A stretch of DNA of 64,000 bases from Prostheceraeus crozeri. Its lineage: Eukaryota > Platyhelminthes > Polycladida > Euryleptidae. The stretch's first letter is position 1. Every line of letters begins with the position of its first letter. The notes beneath the pieces are model-generated. The model saw only the letters and a list, made by a program, of their open reading frames with translations. It did no database searches and was not told the DNA's origin. A program made the translations under genes and the position numbers. This document shows positions 41,271 through 51,886 of the stretch, piece by piece. The stretch is taken from assembly GCA_907163375.1 (NCBI GenBank), contig CAJQUW010002154.1, forward strand, positions 1-64,000, read 5' to 3'.

Positions 41271-43329
41271 TAATTCCTGCTTATCAAACAATTTGCTGCC
41301 GAATTTCACGAACATGTAGCGGTATGATTGGAACACGTGCACTTCTCCTGGAATTCATTTTAAATATTTAGCTGAACAATAAAATTATCTTCAGACAGTT
41401 GAATTTAGTAAGAAGACTAAAAGAAATGAAGTACAGCACAGAGAGTTAATAAAATGAATTCAAAATCCCAAAGCAGAAAATATGTTATATATTCCTACTT
41501 TTATGTTAACTCATATTTAAATGCGTTATACTGGTTCATGTGGAGGTATTTCTGTTGTATCACTTCCTTGTATAAGTCAAAGATTATGAAGAGTAAGTTA
41601 AGTCTGTCATGTTCATATACTTTGATGCTATAAAGCAGAGGTTTCATTTTCAATCTCAACATTTCCCATGAGTCAAAATTGACTTGTCGTTTGCATTCCA
41701 GTTCCAACCGTCCCTCCTGACTATTTGCTAGCAAATTCAAATCACGCTAAAGCGCTCCATCTCCTAGCACTTTAAGCAAGAAAGAATTTATTCAAACGAT
41801 CACTAGATAAATCATCTGTTGAAGTCTTCTTTAGAATTTCATATCTTTTAGTCTATTGTCCGCGAATTTCACAGGCATCTCGATGTCAAAGACATTATGG
41901 TAAATAAAATCAGACTACAACTTTTGATTAACGTTGCCCTTTCAAAAGACATCTCACTGAAACAAGAAATTCGATCTCAACAGGACAACAATTTCAATTC
42001 TGCAGAGAATCCTCGGTTTATTGAGGCATCGTCACAAGTGAATCCTTAACTCAATCGCTATTTTTTCGAAATTCTTTAAAAAGTAATTGTGACTGTATTA
42101 ACTGAATTGTCCTCGATCGAATCTAATGAAGAATATCGGAAGAATAGTGAAGCTATAGGCACTGCGCGAATGTCATTAACATTCAATATAAAAGGACATG
42201 ACAGTTATTGCAGACATAAGTAGTATTACTGATGATTATCTATTCTTTGCTCATTATTACTTAGCATCCTAAATGCAGCATAGGGCTATCGCACAGTTAC
42301 CGATTCTCTGCACAATACTAGTCAGAGTAATTTCCACAAACAGGAGGCTTCCATTGGCCATTATCAGAAGAATACTGAATTATCTCTCCCAGAAATTTAT
42401 TGGCGATGTAAAAGAAGAAACAATAGTAATAGTCAAAAGTCAAACTATCAGTCACCGACAACAAATCTTTTTCTGCACTGCGAAAGGAGAAATTTTCTAG
42501 TGGGAGTTTGTGACAGCACTACTCGAGAGCCATAGAGAATATTGACATGTAAGGAAAATTAAGTGTTGGACGTCATATAATCTATAGTCGTCCGATAGGA
42601 TGCCTTACATACTCACACTTTGGATCAGCCTGTATTTTAAACTAACTATCATGTGTTTTTTCCGGTCTAATCGGTTCCGAAGCCAATTTTGAGGGATCAA
42701 CAAGAGCTGGCTTGAAAGATAACTTAATCAATAGCCTAAAGATATAACCATGGATATAGCTAAATGAAAGACAAAATAGTATCTTGTAGCCGTGAGTAAA
42801 CCATTCTTTCAGAAATACACAATCTTTCTTTTTGCCGAGTCCTTATTTCCTTGTTAATGAATTGCTGATTTTGGAATGGGACAGAAACCCTATCTCAGAT
42901 AATCATTTCAAATGCTGTTATTTTACTCAGCCTGATTTTGTGAGAGTGCTTTATCTGCGGATCAACATTGAAATCTTTTTTAGGAGTTATATCTATATTG
43001 CTAAGAATTGAACAAGCTGAAAAATTACTGGATTTCATCCCATACAGCGAATAGCATTTCAACCATATTTGGCTTTTCATACTATGTTGCAATAACTATG
43101 TCGTCTTTTTATTATAATGATTTAACTTTATCCTTTTCAGTTTTGATCTGCAAGCATAGACCTGCTGATATGCAGATATGGGCCCTGCTATGTGCTACGC
43201 ATTTGCAATTCCGACATCGCTATTCCACTTTTACTTTCAGTTTCTTGCTTCGTTTGGTTAGCACAATTCTCTTCAGCTCCGTCTGGTTGCGATGGTATTG
43301 TGCATCGAATTTCAGCAACGCAAATTATG
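41271..43329. other. No gene seen
   Basis: Short open frames without motifs. No repeats or RNA genes recognised. Confidence 0.45.
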
Positions 43330-44390
43330 ACGAAGCTCGGTCCATCAGAGGAGCTTTAAGTACGCATGGGCCTGCACCAAGGGTCGGCGCTTAGCTCCAG
43401 TTGGCTGCTACCAATTGCTCCACTGGCTGTTACAGTGATGGAGGAAGCATCTAGAGAGTGTAGGGAAACTGGTCCATGGAGGCTACATATACTGATGAAC
43501 GCGTCATTACGGCAACTTTCAAGCAAGAAGCAATGAGTGCTTTCAATATGGAAAGGTGGTTTGGAGCGTTGTGGTCTGAAGATCAAAGGGATGAAATCCA
43601 AGGTCATGGTAAGTGGGAAGATCAAGAAACACACCGAGTCTGGAAAGTGGCCTTGCAGTTGCTCAGGTATAGGCTTCGGCGCAAAATCTATCTTCTGCAT
43701 CTATCTTCTATCTTCTGTGCTTTCTGCAGAGGAATAAAGTGCTCCCGATTACGATCCTTTCAACGATTGATGAATTTGCGCTGTCCAAGGCAAATGGGGT
43801 TGATGCTACCCGCTCGCCTGATGATGATTCACTCAAAGTAAATGGCAACGCACTGCAAGAGGTTCAAGACTATTGCTACCTCTAAGATGTGTTAGATTCT
43901 GAGGCCGGTGCAGAAGGAGCGGTTCGGACTCGCATCGCAGCTTCGGCTTTGGGGACGAAGTGCAGAGGATTGGTCAGTCTCCTTACCAACAAAGGCATTC
44001 TTAAATGTAGAGCCCATGTGCATGAGATGTGTACATGTAAAAGAGATCGGTCATCATCTATGGGGCGGAAACGTGGTCACCAAGCCCGAAGCTAATCGAG
44101 TTTCTGAGGACTAACAGAAGAATGATACATGGCATAGGCCACGTTGTCAGTTTCAAGCAAGGAAGGAGTGATGCGCTGTGGCTTGCGCGAACCTCCGGGG
44201 TGCATACGACAAAGACTTATGCGTTGGTCAGCGAAGTGCACCACTCGTTGATTGATGGTCGCCGCGCGACTGCCAGGAGGACCTAAGAAGTCTTAGCGAG
44301 ATTGCATCGAAGAGGACCTCGAGATGCTTACGGAAGACATTGCTCTCGATCAATTGCAGCTTCAACCAACCTACGGACCTGCATGAATCT
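43330..44390 (+). mobile_element. LINE remnant (C-terminal part of ORF2)
   Basis: In several frames: LERCGLKIKGMKSKVMVSGK, SGKWPCSCSGIGFGAKSI and, further on, NALQEVQDYCYL-x-DVLDSE then GAEGAVRTRIAAS and LVSLLTNKGILKCRAHVHE. These match the post-thumb region of non-LTR retrotransposon polymerases, where a K-T-K-VM element, a cysteine-rich stretch and a FRYLGD-x2-D element follow the catalytic core. The YxDD core is not seen, and frameshifts and stops are numerous, so this is an old truncated copy. The clade was not determined. Confidence 0.65.
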
Positions 44391-44807
44391 CACCTGATGA
44401 AGGCTTAGACCGAAAATATGTGACTGTAATATTTTAATATAATTATTCGAGTTCTGCGCGTATCTTCGGATTTTCTTTCTTTTTCAACGAACGAAGAAGC
44501 AAGATAGCACAATCCTCCAACTGTCCAGAATGAACTTTTTTTTAATTATTGCTCTAAATAATATTTTTGTCTTGCACTCTCGCATTTCTTTTTTTGTGTG
44601 AGTGAATTTGTTCAGAATGCGGAATTTATATTCATGCAAATTGTTTGTTGATCAGCCTGAGCTCTCGAGGCCATTTTGCAAGCTGGCACGGCAGAATTCC
44701 TGTGATTAGGATAAATCCCCACGCAAAATTGTCTTATTCCATCATTTTTCTTTGTTGACCAATCAGTGAGATAAATCGACAACTTCCATGTAGCTTGTGT
44801 GAAATAG
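44391..44807. other. No gene seen
   Basis: AT-rich sequence downstream of the LINE remnant. Confidence 0.4.
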
Positions 44808-44815
44808 ATCATTTG

Positions 44816-45285
44816 CAGAGTGTGACTGAACGCTGTTCAATTGAACTAGTTCACGATTTTCGTGAACTTGAACTGAACGACGTTCATTTATTCAAAATTG
44901 AACTTGAACTGAGCGGCGATAGTATGTTTCGGAAATGAGCGGGAGTTCATTTCTACCTTTAAACTTCTCACATGATTGACCGAAATAACCTTACTAGGAT
45001 GGTTCAGCCTAAGCTATTTTTTATCTATACTGTCGAACGCCTGACGCTCATGCACAATGCAGAATTCTTGGAAATCTTAGATGATGACGTTTGTTTATGA
45101 CGTTGACTCAATTATTTAGATAGGTAACTACGCAGTCAAAGTAAATTTCAAAATTACTTTTGAAATGAAAGGGAGATGAACGAGATGGACTAATTCCTGA
45201 ACTTGAGCTGAACGGCCTTCATTTTTTAATTTCGTGAACTTGAACTGAACGCCGTTCAAAATTTTCGTGAACATGTCATTCACTG
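44816..45285. mobile_element. hAT-type MITE with 8-bp target duplication
   Basis: 470 bp without coding capacity. Ends CAGAGTGTGAC (left) and CAGTGAATGAC (right, reverse complement), followed on both sides by GTTCACG and GAACTTGAACTGAACG repeats in inverted order. Flanks ATCATTTG (44,808-44,815) and ATCACTTG (45,286-45,293) match at 7 of 8 bases, the target-duplication length of hAT elements. Confidence 0.8.
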
Positions 45286-45293
45286 ATCACTTG

Positions 45294-45708
45294 ATATTCA
45301 TCAAATTGTCAGCTATATGCATCTCATGCAACTTGCCGGTGGCTCACATCCATGTCCCTCCATGGACTGTTAACTTATGCTTCATTGCTTCTGTTTTGAA
45401 TGTAAGCTTCTGGTGGCTAACAGGAAGCGCATGATATCACACTCATCAATCAGGTCAATCAATCAATCATCCTCGGTGATAATGTTGTCTGTTATATTGA
45501 GACATCCGAAAAGTATTAGAACATGTGGAAAGTTGTTGAGGGACATCATGAGAACACGTTTGAAATATCTAAGTCAAAAACACGATTATCAATGAAAAAC
45601 TATGCTAGAAATTGCTTTGAAAACCTTTTTATAAACGCATTTGTAAGAAAACTTGTTACAAAACACGTACGGTTATAAGAATATAAAATTTTTTTTAAAG
45701 CTGCAGAG
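45294..45708. other. No gene seen
   Basis: Unique AT-rich sequence. Confidence 0.4.
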
Positions 45709-45759
45709 CTGATCATAAAAAACGGACAACCATAATTTCTTTGAAATCAATTGTCTCTC

Positions 45760-45972
45760 ATGGGGCGCGTCTAAAATACCACAAATACGTCACAAATGCG
45801 ACTAATCCACAAATACTGCACAAACCATAATTATACCACAAATACATTTCAGCTGCCACAGATAAAGAAGGATTGACACAGAAGCAGCAAATCCTGCCAC
45901 AAATACATTCGTACTGTTAGAAATAGAAGCTATTATATTATTGCCGTAAGTGCACTTAAACCAGCATATACT
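45760..45972. repeat. Left inverted end of the composite
   Basis: Contains several CCACAAATAC(A/T) units and GATAAAGAAGGATTGACACA. Ends near CCAGCATATACTG, followed by TA repeats. Confidence 0.85.
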
Positions 45973-45984
45973 GAATATACATTA

Positions 45985-46004
45985 TCGATATATATATACA
46001 TGTA

Positions 46005-46037
<33 letters not shown>
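45985..46037. repeat. (TA)n microsatellite
   Basis: TA-rich run between the left inverted end and the inverted retrozyme copy. Confidence 0.95.
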
Positions 46038-46038
<1 letters not shown>

Positions 46039-46239
46039 AATTTATCAAATCTCAACAGATGTAACCACCACGAGACATGTTTCGGCCTGTTGGGCCTCAT
46101 CAGTCGTGGGTAGGTTTGAACCAGCGACGTTGGAGCTAGAGGACGTGCAAGCATACCCTCTAACCACAAGGCCACCGGACCATCTTTTGAGAGCGCGAAT
46201 TAGCCAGGAAGGCACTGCTTTAACGCACGCACGTGGAGG
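46038..46239 (-). repeat. Inverted partial retrozyme unit heading the array
   Basis: Reverse complement of about two thirds of the 303-bp unit, including a complete hammerhead (46,068-46,109, minus strand). It joins directly to the forward array at about 46,239, inside a unit. Inverted partial copies at one end are typical of PLE-type insertion. Confidence 0.9.
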
Positions 46240-46468
46240 GCCAACAGGCCGAAACATGTCTCGTGGTGGTTACATCTGTTGAGATTTGATAAATTTATAA
46301 ATTGCCAGGTTACTTGTCTAAACATGTAATGAGTAGCCTGCGTGAAGCGCCTCAATCTCGGATGCGGTATTAAGTGATTGCAGAAAGCAGTCCGCCCTCC
46401 ACGTGCGTGCGTTAAAGCAGTGCCTTCCTGGCTAATTCGCGCTCTCAAAAGATGGTCCGGTGGCCTTG

Positions 46469-46523
46469 TGGTTAGAGGGTATGCTTGCACGTCCTCTAGC
46501 TCCAACGTCGCTGGTTCAAACCT
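46469..46523 (+). promoter_or_regulatory. tRNA-like internal Pol III promoter (representative unit)
   Basis: A-box-like TGGTTAGAGGG (46,469-46,479; one mismatch to consensus) and B-box-like GGTTCAAACCT (46,513-46,523; one mismatch) are spaced as in tRNA genes and SINEs, and lie just upstream of the hammerhead. Present in every unit. Confidence 0.6.
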
Positions 46524-46525
46524 AC

Positions 46526-46567
46526 CCACGACTGATGAGGCCCAACAGGCCGAAACATGTCTCGTGG
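46526..46567 (+). ncRNA. Type I hammerhead ribozyme (representative; one per unit)
   Basis: Stem I CCACGA (46,526-46,531) pairs with TCGTGG (46,562-46,567). Core CTGATGA 46,532-46,538. Stem II GGCC-CAACA-GGCC 46,539-46,551. GAA 46,552-46,554. Stem III ACATGT 46,555-46,560 is palindromic, so two RNAs can pair and cleave as a dimer. Predicted cleavage is after C46,561. All invariant hammerhead core positions are present. In the units at 47.74, 48.65 and 49.56 kb the stem-II loop is GAACA, with the stem kept. Confidence 0.92.
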
Positions 46568-49500
46568 TGGTTACATCTGTTGAGATTTGATAAATTTATA
46601 AATTGCCAGGTTACTTGTCTAAACATGTAATGAGTAGCGCCTGCGTGAAGCGCCTCAATCTCGGATGTGGTATTAAGTGATTGCAGAAAGCAGTCCGCCC
46701 TCCACGTGCGTTCGTTAAAGCAGTGCTTTCCTGGCTAATTCGCGCTCTCAAAAGATGGTCCGGTGGCCTTGTGGTTAGAGGGTATGCTTGCACGTCCTCT
46801 AGCTCCAACGTCGCTGGTTCAAACCTACCCACGACTGATGAGGCCCAACAGGCCGAAACATGTCTCGTGGTGGTTACATCTGTTGAGATTTGATAAATTT
46901 ATAAATTGCCAGGTTACTTGTCTAAACATGTAATGAGTAGCGCCTGCGTGAAGCGCCTCAATCTCGGATGCGGTATTAAGTGATTGCAGAAAGCAGTCCG
47001 CCCTCCACGTGCGTGCGTTAAAGCAGTGCTTTCCTGGCTAATTCGCGCTCTCAAAAGATGGTCCGGTGGCCTTGTGGTTAGAGGGTATGCTTGCACGTCC
47101 TCTAGCTCCAACGTCGCTGGTTCAAACCTACCCACGACTGATGAGGCCCAACAGGCCGAAACATGTCTCGTGGTGGTTACATCTGTTGAGATTTGATAAA
47201 TTTATAAATTGCCAGGTTACTTGTCTAAACATGTAATGAGTAGCGCCTGCGTGAAGCGCCTCAATCTCGGATGCGGTATTAAGTGATTGCAGAAAGCAGT
47301 CCGCCCTCCACGTGCGTGCGTTAAAGCAGTGCCTTCCTGGCTAATTCGCGCTCTCAAAAGATGGTCCGGTGGCCTTGTGGTTAGAGGGTATGCTTGCACG
47401 TCCTCTAGCTCCAACGTCGCTGGTTCAAACCTACCCACGACTGATGAGGCCCAACAGGCCGAAACATGTCTCGTGGTGGTTACATCTGTTGAGATTTGAT
47501 AAATTTATAAATTGCCAGGTTACTTGTCTAAACATGTAATGAGTAGCCTGCGTGAAGCGCCTCAATCTCGGATGCGGTATTAAGTGATTGCAGAAAGCAG
47601 TCCGCCCTCCACGTGCGTGCGTTAAAGCAGTGCCTTCCTGACTAATTCGCGCTCTCAAAAGATGGTCCGGTGGCCTTGTGGTTAGAGGGTATGCTTGCAC
47701 GTCATCTAGCACCAACGTCGCTGGTTCAAACCTACCCACGACTGATGAGGCCGAACAGGCCGAAACATGTCTCGTGGTGGTTACATCTGTTGAGATTTGA
47801 TAAATTTATAAATTGCCAGGTTACTTGTCTAAACATGTAATGAGTAGCGCCTGCGTGAAGCGCCTCAATCTCGGATGCGGTATTAAGTGATTGCAGAAAG
47901 CAGTCCGCCCTCCACGTGCGTGCGTTAAAGCAGTGCCTTCCTGGCTAATTCGCGCTCTCAAAAGATGGTCCGGTGGCCTTGTGGTTAGAGGGTATGCTTG
48001 CACGTCCTCTAGCTCCAACGTCGCTGGTTCAAACCTACCCACGACTGATGAGGCCCAACAGGCCGAAACATGTCTCGTGGTGGTTACATCTGTTGAGATT
48101 TGATAAATTTATAAATTGCCAGGTTACTTGTCTAAACATGTAATGAGTAGCGCCTGCGTGAAGCGCCTCAATCTCGGATGCGGTATTAAGTGATTGCAGA
48201 AAGCAGTCCGCCCTCCACGTGCGTGCGTTAAAGCAGTGCCTTCCTGGCTAATTCGCGCTCTCAAAAGATGGTCCGGTGGCCTTGTGGTTAGAGGGTATGC
48301 TTGCACGTCCTCTAGCTCCAACGTCGCTGGTTCAAACCTACCCACGACTGATGAGGCCCAACAGGCCGAAACATGTCTCGTGGTGGTTACATCTGTTGAG
48401 ATTTGATAAATTTATAAATTGCCAGGTTACTTGTCTAAACATGTAATGAGTAGCCTGCGTGAAGCGCCTCAATCTCGGATGCGGTATTAAGTGATTGCAG
48501 AAAGCAGTCCGCCCTCCACGTGCGTGCGTTAAAGCAGTGCCTTCCTGACTAATTCGCGCTCTCAAAAGATGGTCCGGTGGCCTTGTGGTTAGAGGGTATG
48601 CTTGCACGTCATCTAGCACCAACGTCGCTGGTTCAAACCTACCCACGACTGATGAGGCCGAACAGGCCGAAACATGTCTCGTGGTGGTTACATCTGTTGA
48701 GATTTGATAAATTTATAAATTGCCAGGTTACTTGTCTAAACATGTAATGAGTAGCGCCTGCGTGAAGCGCCTCAATCTCGGATGCGGTATTAAGTGATTG
48801 CAGAAAGCAGTCCGCCCTCCACGTGCGTGCGTTAAAGCAGTGCCTTCCTGGCTAATTCGCGCTCTCAAAAGATGGTCCGGTGGCCTTGTGGTTAGAGGGT
48901 ATGCTTGCACGTCCTCTAGCTCCAACATCGCTGGTTCAAACCTACCCACGACTGATGAGGCCCAACAGGCCGAAACATGTCTCGTGGTGGTTACATCTGT
49001 TGAGATTTGATAAATTTATAAATTGCCAGGTTACTTGTCTAAACATGTAATGAGTAGCGCCTGCGTGAAGCGCCTCAATCTCGGATGTGGTATTAAGTGA
49101 TTGCAGAAAGCAGTCCGCCCTCCACGTGCGTGCGTTAAAGCAGTGCTTTCCTGGCTAATTCGCGCTCTCAAAAGATGGTTCGGTGGCCTTGTGGTTAGAG
49201 GGTATGCTTGCACGTCCTCTAGCTCCAACGTCGCTGGTTCAAACCTACCCACGACTGATGAGGCCCAACAGGCCGAAACATGTCTCGTGGTGGTTACATC
49301 TGTTGAGATTTGATAAATTTATAAATTGCCAGGTTACTTGTCTAAACATGTAATGAGTAGCGCCTGCGTGAAGCGCCTCAATCTCGGATGCGGTATTAAG
49401 TGATTGCAGAAAGCAGTCCGCCCTCCACGTGCGTGCGTTAAAGCAGTGCCTTCCTGGCTAATTCGCGCTCTCAAAAGATGGTCCGGTGGCCTTGTGGTTA

Positions 49501-49645
49501 GAGGGTATGCTTGCACGTCCTCTAGCTCCAACGTCGCTGGTTCAAACCTACCCACGACTGATGAGGCCGAACAGGCCGAAACATGTCTCGTGGTGGTTAC
49601 ATCTGTTGAGATTTGATAAATTTATAAATTGCCAGGTTACTTGTC

Positions 49646-49649
<4 letters not shown>

Positions 49650-49740
<91 letters not shown>
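49650..49740. repeat. (TA)n microsatellite
   Basis: About 90 bp of TA repeats between the retrozyme array and the 3' end of the PLE. Confidence 0.95.
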
Positions 49741-49741
<1 letters not shown>

Positions 49742-49772
49742 AAATAATGAATGAAAACACTTCAAACTATTA

Positions 49773-49820
49773 ATTCGCACGAGCGCTTTCTGGAATATAT
49801 TTCCTTCTTCAGGTGCATAA
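49773..49820 (-). ncRNA. Hammerhead-like ribozyme in the PLE 3' region
   Basis: On the minus strand: stem I TGCAC/GTGCG around the core CTGAAGA (variable position 7 is A), stem II GGAA-ATATA-TTCC, then GAA and palindromic stem III AGCGCT followed by C as cleavage-site base. PLEs are known to carry minimal type I hammerheads in their terminal repeats. It lies about 165 bp after the PLE stop codon. Confidence 0.7.
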
Positions 49821-49984
49821 CAAATAGTGACATGTTAGAAAAATTTGAATTACAATGTACATGCATGCATAGAAAACTGACAACGAAGAAATATGTATTC
49901 AGAAGTATATCATTGAAATTCTGTAATCGTAGAATAAGAATCAATAGATATATAAAAAAGTAAAATGTAGATATACAATACAGA

Positions 49985-51886
49985 TTATGCACAATTGAGA
50001 GTAGGATGGAAAATATTTATATAGTATTTTTCTTTGTTCTTACGTGTATTTATATCATCATCAAAAATTTTATAAAAGGGAAATATAAAAAAACGGGATT
50101 TACCACAAGATTCAATATGCTCACTTAGATGTATTTGTCTGTATATTGGATGACTTATTTGTTGCTTGTGTACCCTCACTCTAGCACGGATCGTATTTCC
50201 TGTTTCGCCGATATAATATTCACCACAACCACAACAACTAATTACATAAATTACATTTCTTGTTTCACATGACATGTTACTTTTCACTTTAAAAATCTTT
50301 CCCTTAAAATCAAATGAATCACCAGTCATAATATATTCGCAGGTTCCGCATCTCAAATTGTTGCACTTTCTTACACAGAATTGTTCATTAGACTCAAATT
50401 TAGATTTACAGATTATTGCTTTAATATTTTTAGGTTGACGTTTACTTACAATGAATTGTTTTTGTTCAAAAATACTTTTAGTTTGAGGATCATCAAGAAG
50501 TAAAGAATTTATATGATTAACAATAGGAATAATATTTACAATGTTTGGATTATGAGCATGAACAAAAGCAATAGTATTGAATTCATCGGTATTATTCTTA
50601 TTTTTGTTTTGTTGCTCTAGCAGAAAAGCACGACTCACAGATAAAGATCTTTTTATACCATCTTCAATCAAATTAAAAGGATATCCTTGATTCTGAAGAA
50701 ATATTCTTAATTCATTTAGGCGTTTATCACGTAAAATATCATCATTTACGATGGTGCAGATTCGTCTGGCCAAATTATATGGAATAGCACGCTTGATATG
50801 ACGGGGATGACAAGATTCGAAACGCAAGTATTGATGAGTGTCCGTAGATTTATAATACATATCAGTAATAACACGGTTTTCTTTTCGAATGATTAAAATA
50901 TCCAAAAATGCAATTTCGCAATCACTAACTTCCATTGTAAATGAAATATTTGGATCCAAATTATTCAATAAGTCTTTGAATGTGTCCAACCGATCAAGAT
51001 CATAATCCCAAATTACGAAGCAGTCATCAAGATATCTTCGCCATTTCTTGATTATGGAATTTGTAATTTCTTCACCCCACGTAAATACCATGGTTTCTTT
51101 CAATTTGACTTCTAAATATCCTAGGGTTAATGTTGCATAGCTGGGAGCCACCTTTGTCCCCATAGCAGTACCTTTTATCTGTTTATAATTATTGTTCGCG
51201 AATGAAAATGTATTACAAGTTAAGACCAGTTTCAAACTTTCGATTATGAAATCTTGATTAATACGTCTATCAATTAATGTTGGATAGCGTTGCAGCCAAT
51301 ATTGAATGGCTTGTAACCCAAGATTATGAGGAATGTTAGTATAGAGGCTTATGACATCAAATGTAACAAATTTGGATTCTGAAGGAATGCTTTCAGGAAG
51401 ATAATTAAGGAAATCAAAATCATCTTTCACATAACTTTCCACCATTTTACAAAAAGGCTTAAGAATGATATCCAAAAAATGGCTCAATCTTTGAGTAGGA
51501 CATTTTGGACCTCCGACAATAGGTCTGAATTTCAAGTCATCTGGATTATGGCAGATCACATAGGATGAATTTTGTTTGTTAACAGCTGCTTTTATAATAG
51601 CAGACTTGTGAATTTTTGGCAATCCGTAGAAATTGCTGGTTTTGTATTCAAAATTTACCAAATAATCCTTTTCCTTTTTAGTCAACTTTATAGCTAGTGG
51701 ACTTGAGATCAATTTTGTAATGGATTTCATGATTTTAGAGTCCTCATTTTCTGAAATATGTTCATAGAATGAACTATCATCATTAAGCATGTCAAGAATG
51801 CACATTTCGTAAAAGGTTTTATCCAAAATTGTCACAGCTCCACCTTTATCAGCTTCTTTAATGATAATAGTTATATATAATATATA
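49985..51886 (-). CDS. Penelope-like element reverse transcriptase / GIY-YIG endonuclease
   Basis: An open frame of over 620 codons. Counting from the Thr codon region at 51,835: NFYGLPKIHKS (68-78), FRPIVGGPKCPTQRLSHFLD (103-122), motif A FVTFDVISLYTNIP with Asp160, motif B GTAMGTKVAP (222-231), catalytic RYLDD (267-271), FLDILI, a CGTCEYI zinc-binding pair, and GIY-YIG VIYVISCCGCGEYYIGETGN. All key residues are kept. The frame stays open upstream through EADKGGAV, a conserved PLE motif, until a TA repeat near 51,890, so the copy is 5'-truncated without an obvious native start. It is adjacent to the retrozyme array and a candidate source of its reverse transcription. Confidence 0.9.
   Translation of the reverse strand, partial: YILYITIIIKEADKGGAVTILDKTFYEMCILDMLNDDSSFYEHISENEDSKIMKSITKLISSPLAIKLTKKEKDYLVNFEYKTSNFYGLPKIHKSAIIKAAVNKQNSSYVICHNPDDLKFRPIVGGPKCPTQRLSHFLDIILKPFCKMVESYVKDDFDFLNYLPESIPSESKFVTFDVISLYTNIPHNLGLQAIQYWLQRYPTLIDRRINQDFIIESLKLVLTCNTFSFANNNYKQIKGTAMGTKVAPSYATLTLGYLEVKLKETMVFTWGEEITNSIIKKWRRYLDDCFVIWDYDLDRLDTFKDLLNNLDPNISFTMEVSDCEIAFLDILIIRKENRVITDMYYKSTDTHQYLRFESCHPRHIKRAIPYNLARRICTIVNDDILRDKRLNELRIFLQNQGYPFNLIEDGIKRSLSVSRAFLLEQQNKNKNNTDEFNTIAFVHAHNPNIVNIIPIVNHINSLLLDDPQTKSIFEQKQFIVSKRQPKNIKAIICKSKFESNEQFCVRKCNNLRCGTCEYIMTGDSFDFKGKIFKVKSNMSCETRNVIYVISCCGCGEYYIGETGNTIRARVRVHKQQISHPIYRQIHLSEHIESCGKSRFFIFPFYKIFDDDINTRKNKEKYYINIFHPTLNCA

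Larger units (their letters stand above)
46240..49649 (+). repeat. Tandem array of a 303-bp hammerhead-containing retroelement (retrozyme-like)
   Basis: Eleven forward units. The conserved core CTGATGA starts at 46532, 46835, 47138, 47441, 47742, 48045, 48348, 48649, 48952, 49255 and 49558: steps of 303 bp, two of 301. Units are nearly identical. No unit encodes a convincing protein; the recurrent ~70-residue open frames on both strands are by-products of the repeat. Each unit has tRNA-like A and B boxes and a type I hammerhead. Animal retrozymes are 170-400-bp tandem repeats of exactly this kind, transcribed, self-cleaved to unit length and circularised. The array ends in a TA repeat. Confidence 0.88.

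Noticed and set aside
43356-43841. Host gene at 43.4-43.8 kb
   Set aside because: Fragments match the post-core region of a LINE polymerase in shifting frames, so it is a retroelement remnant.
46200-49616. Dozens of ~70-residue open frames on both strands (MQKAVRPP... and MGRFEPAT...)
   Set aside because: They are identical by-products of the 303-bp tandem repeat, overlap each other on opposite strands, and run through the tRNA-like and ribozyme parts. No codon-type conservation is seen.
46240-49649. CRISPR array
   Set aside because: The whole unit is repeated without variable spacers, the unit is 303 bp, and the surrounding DNA is animal.
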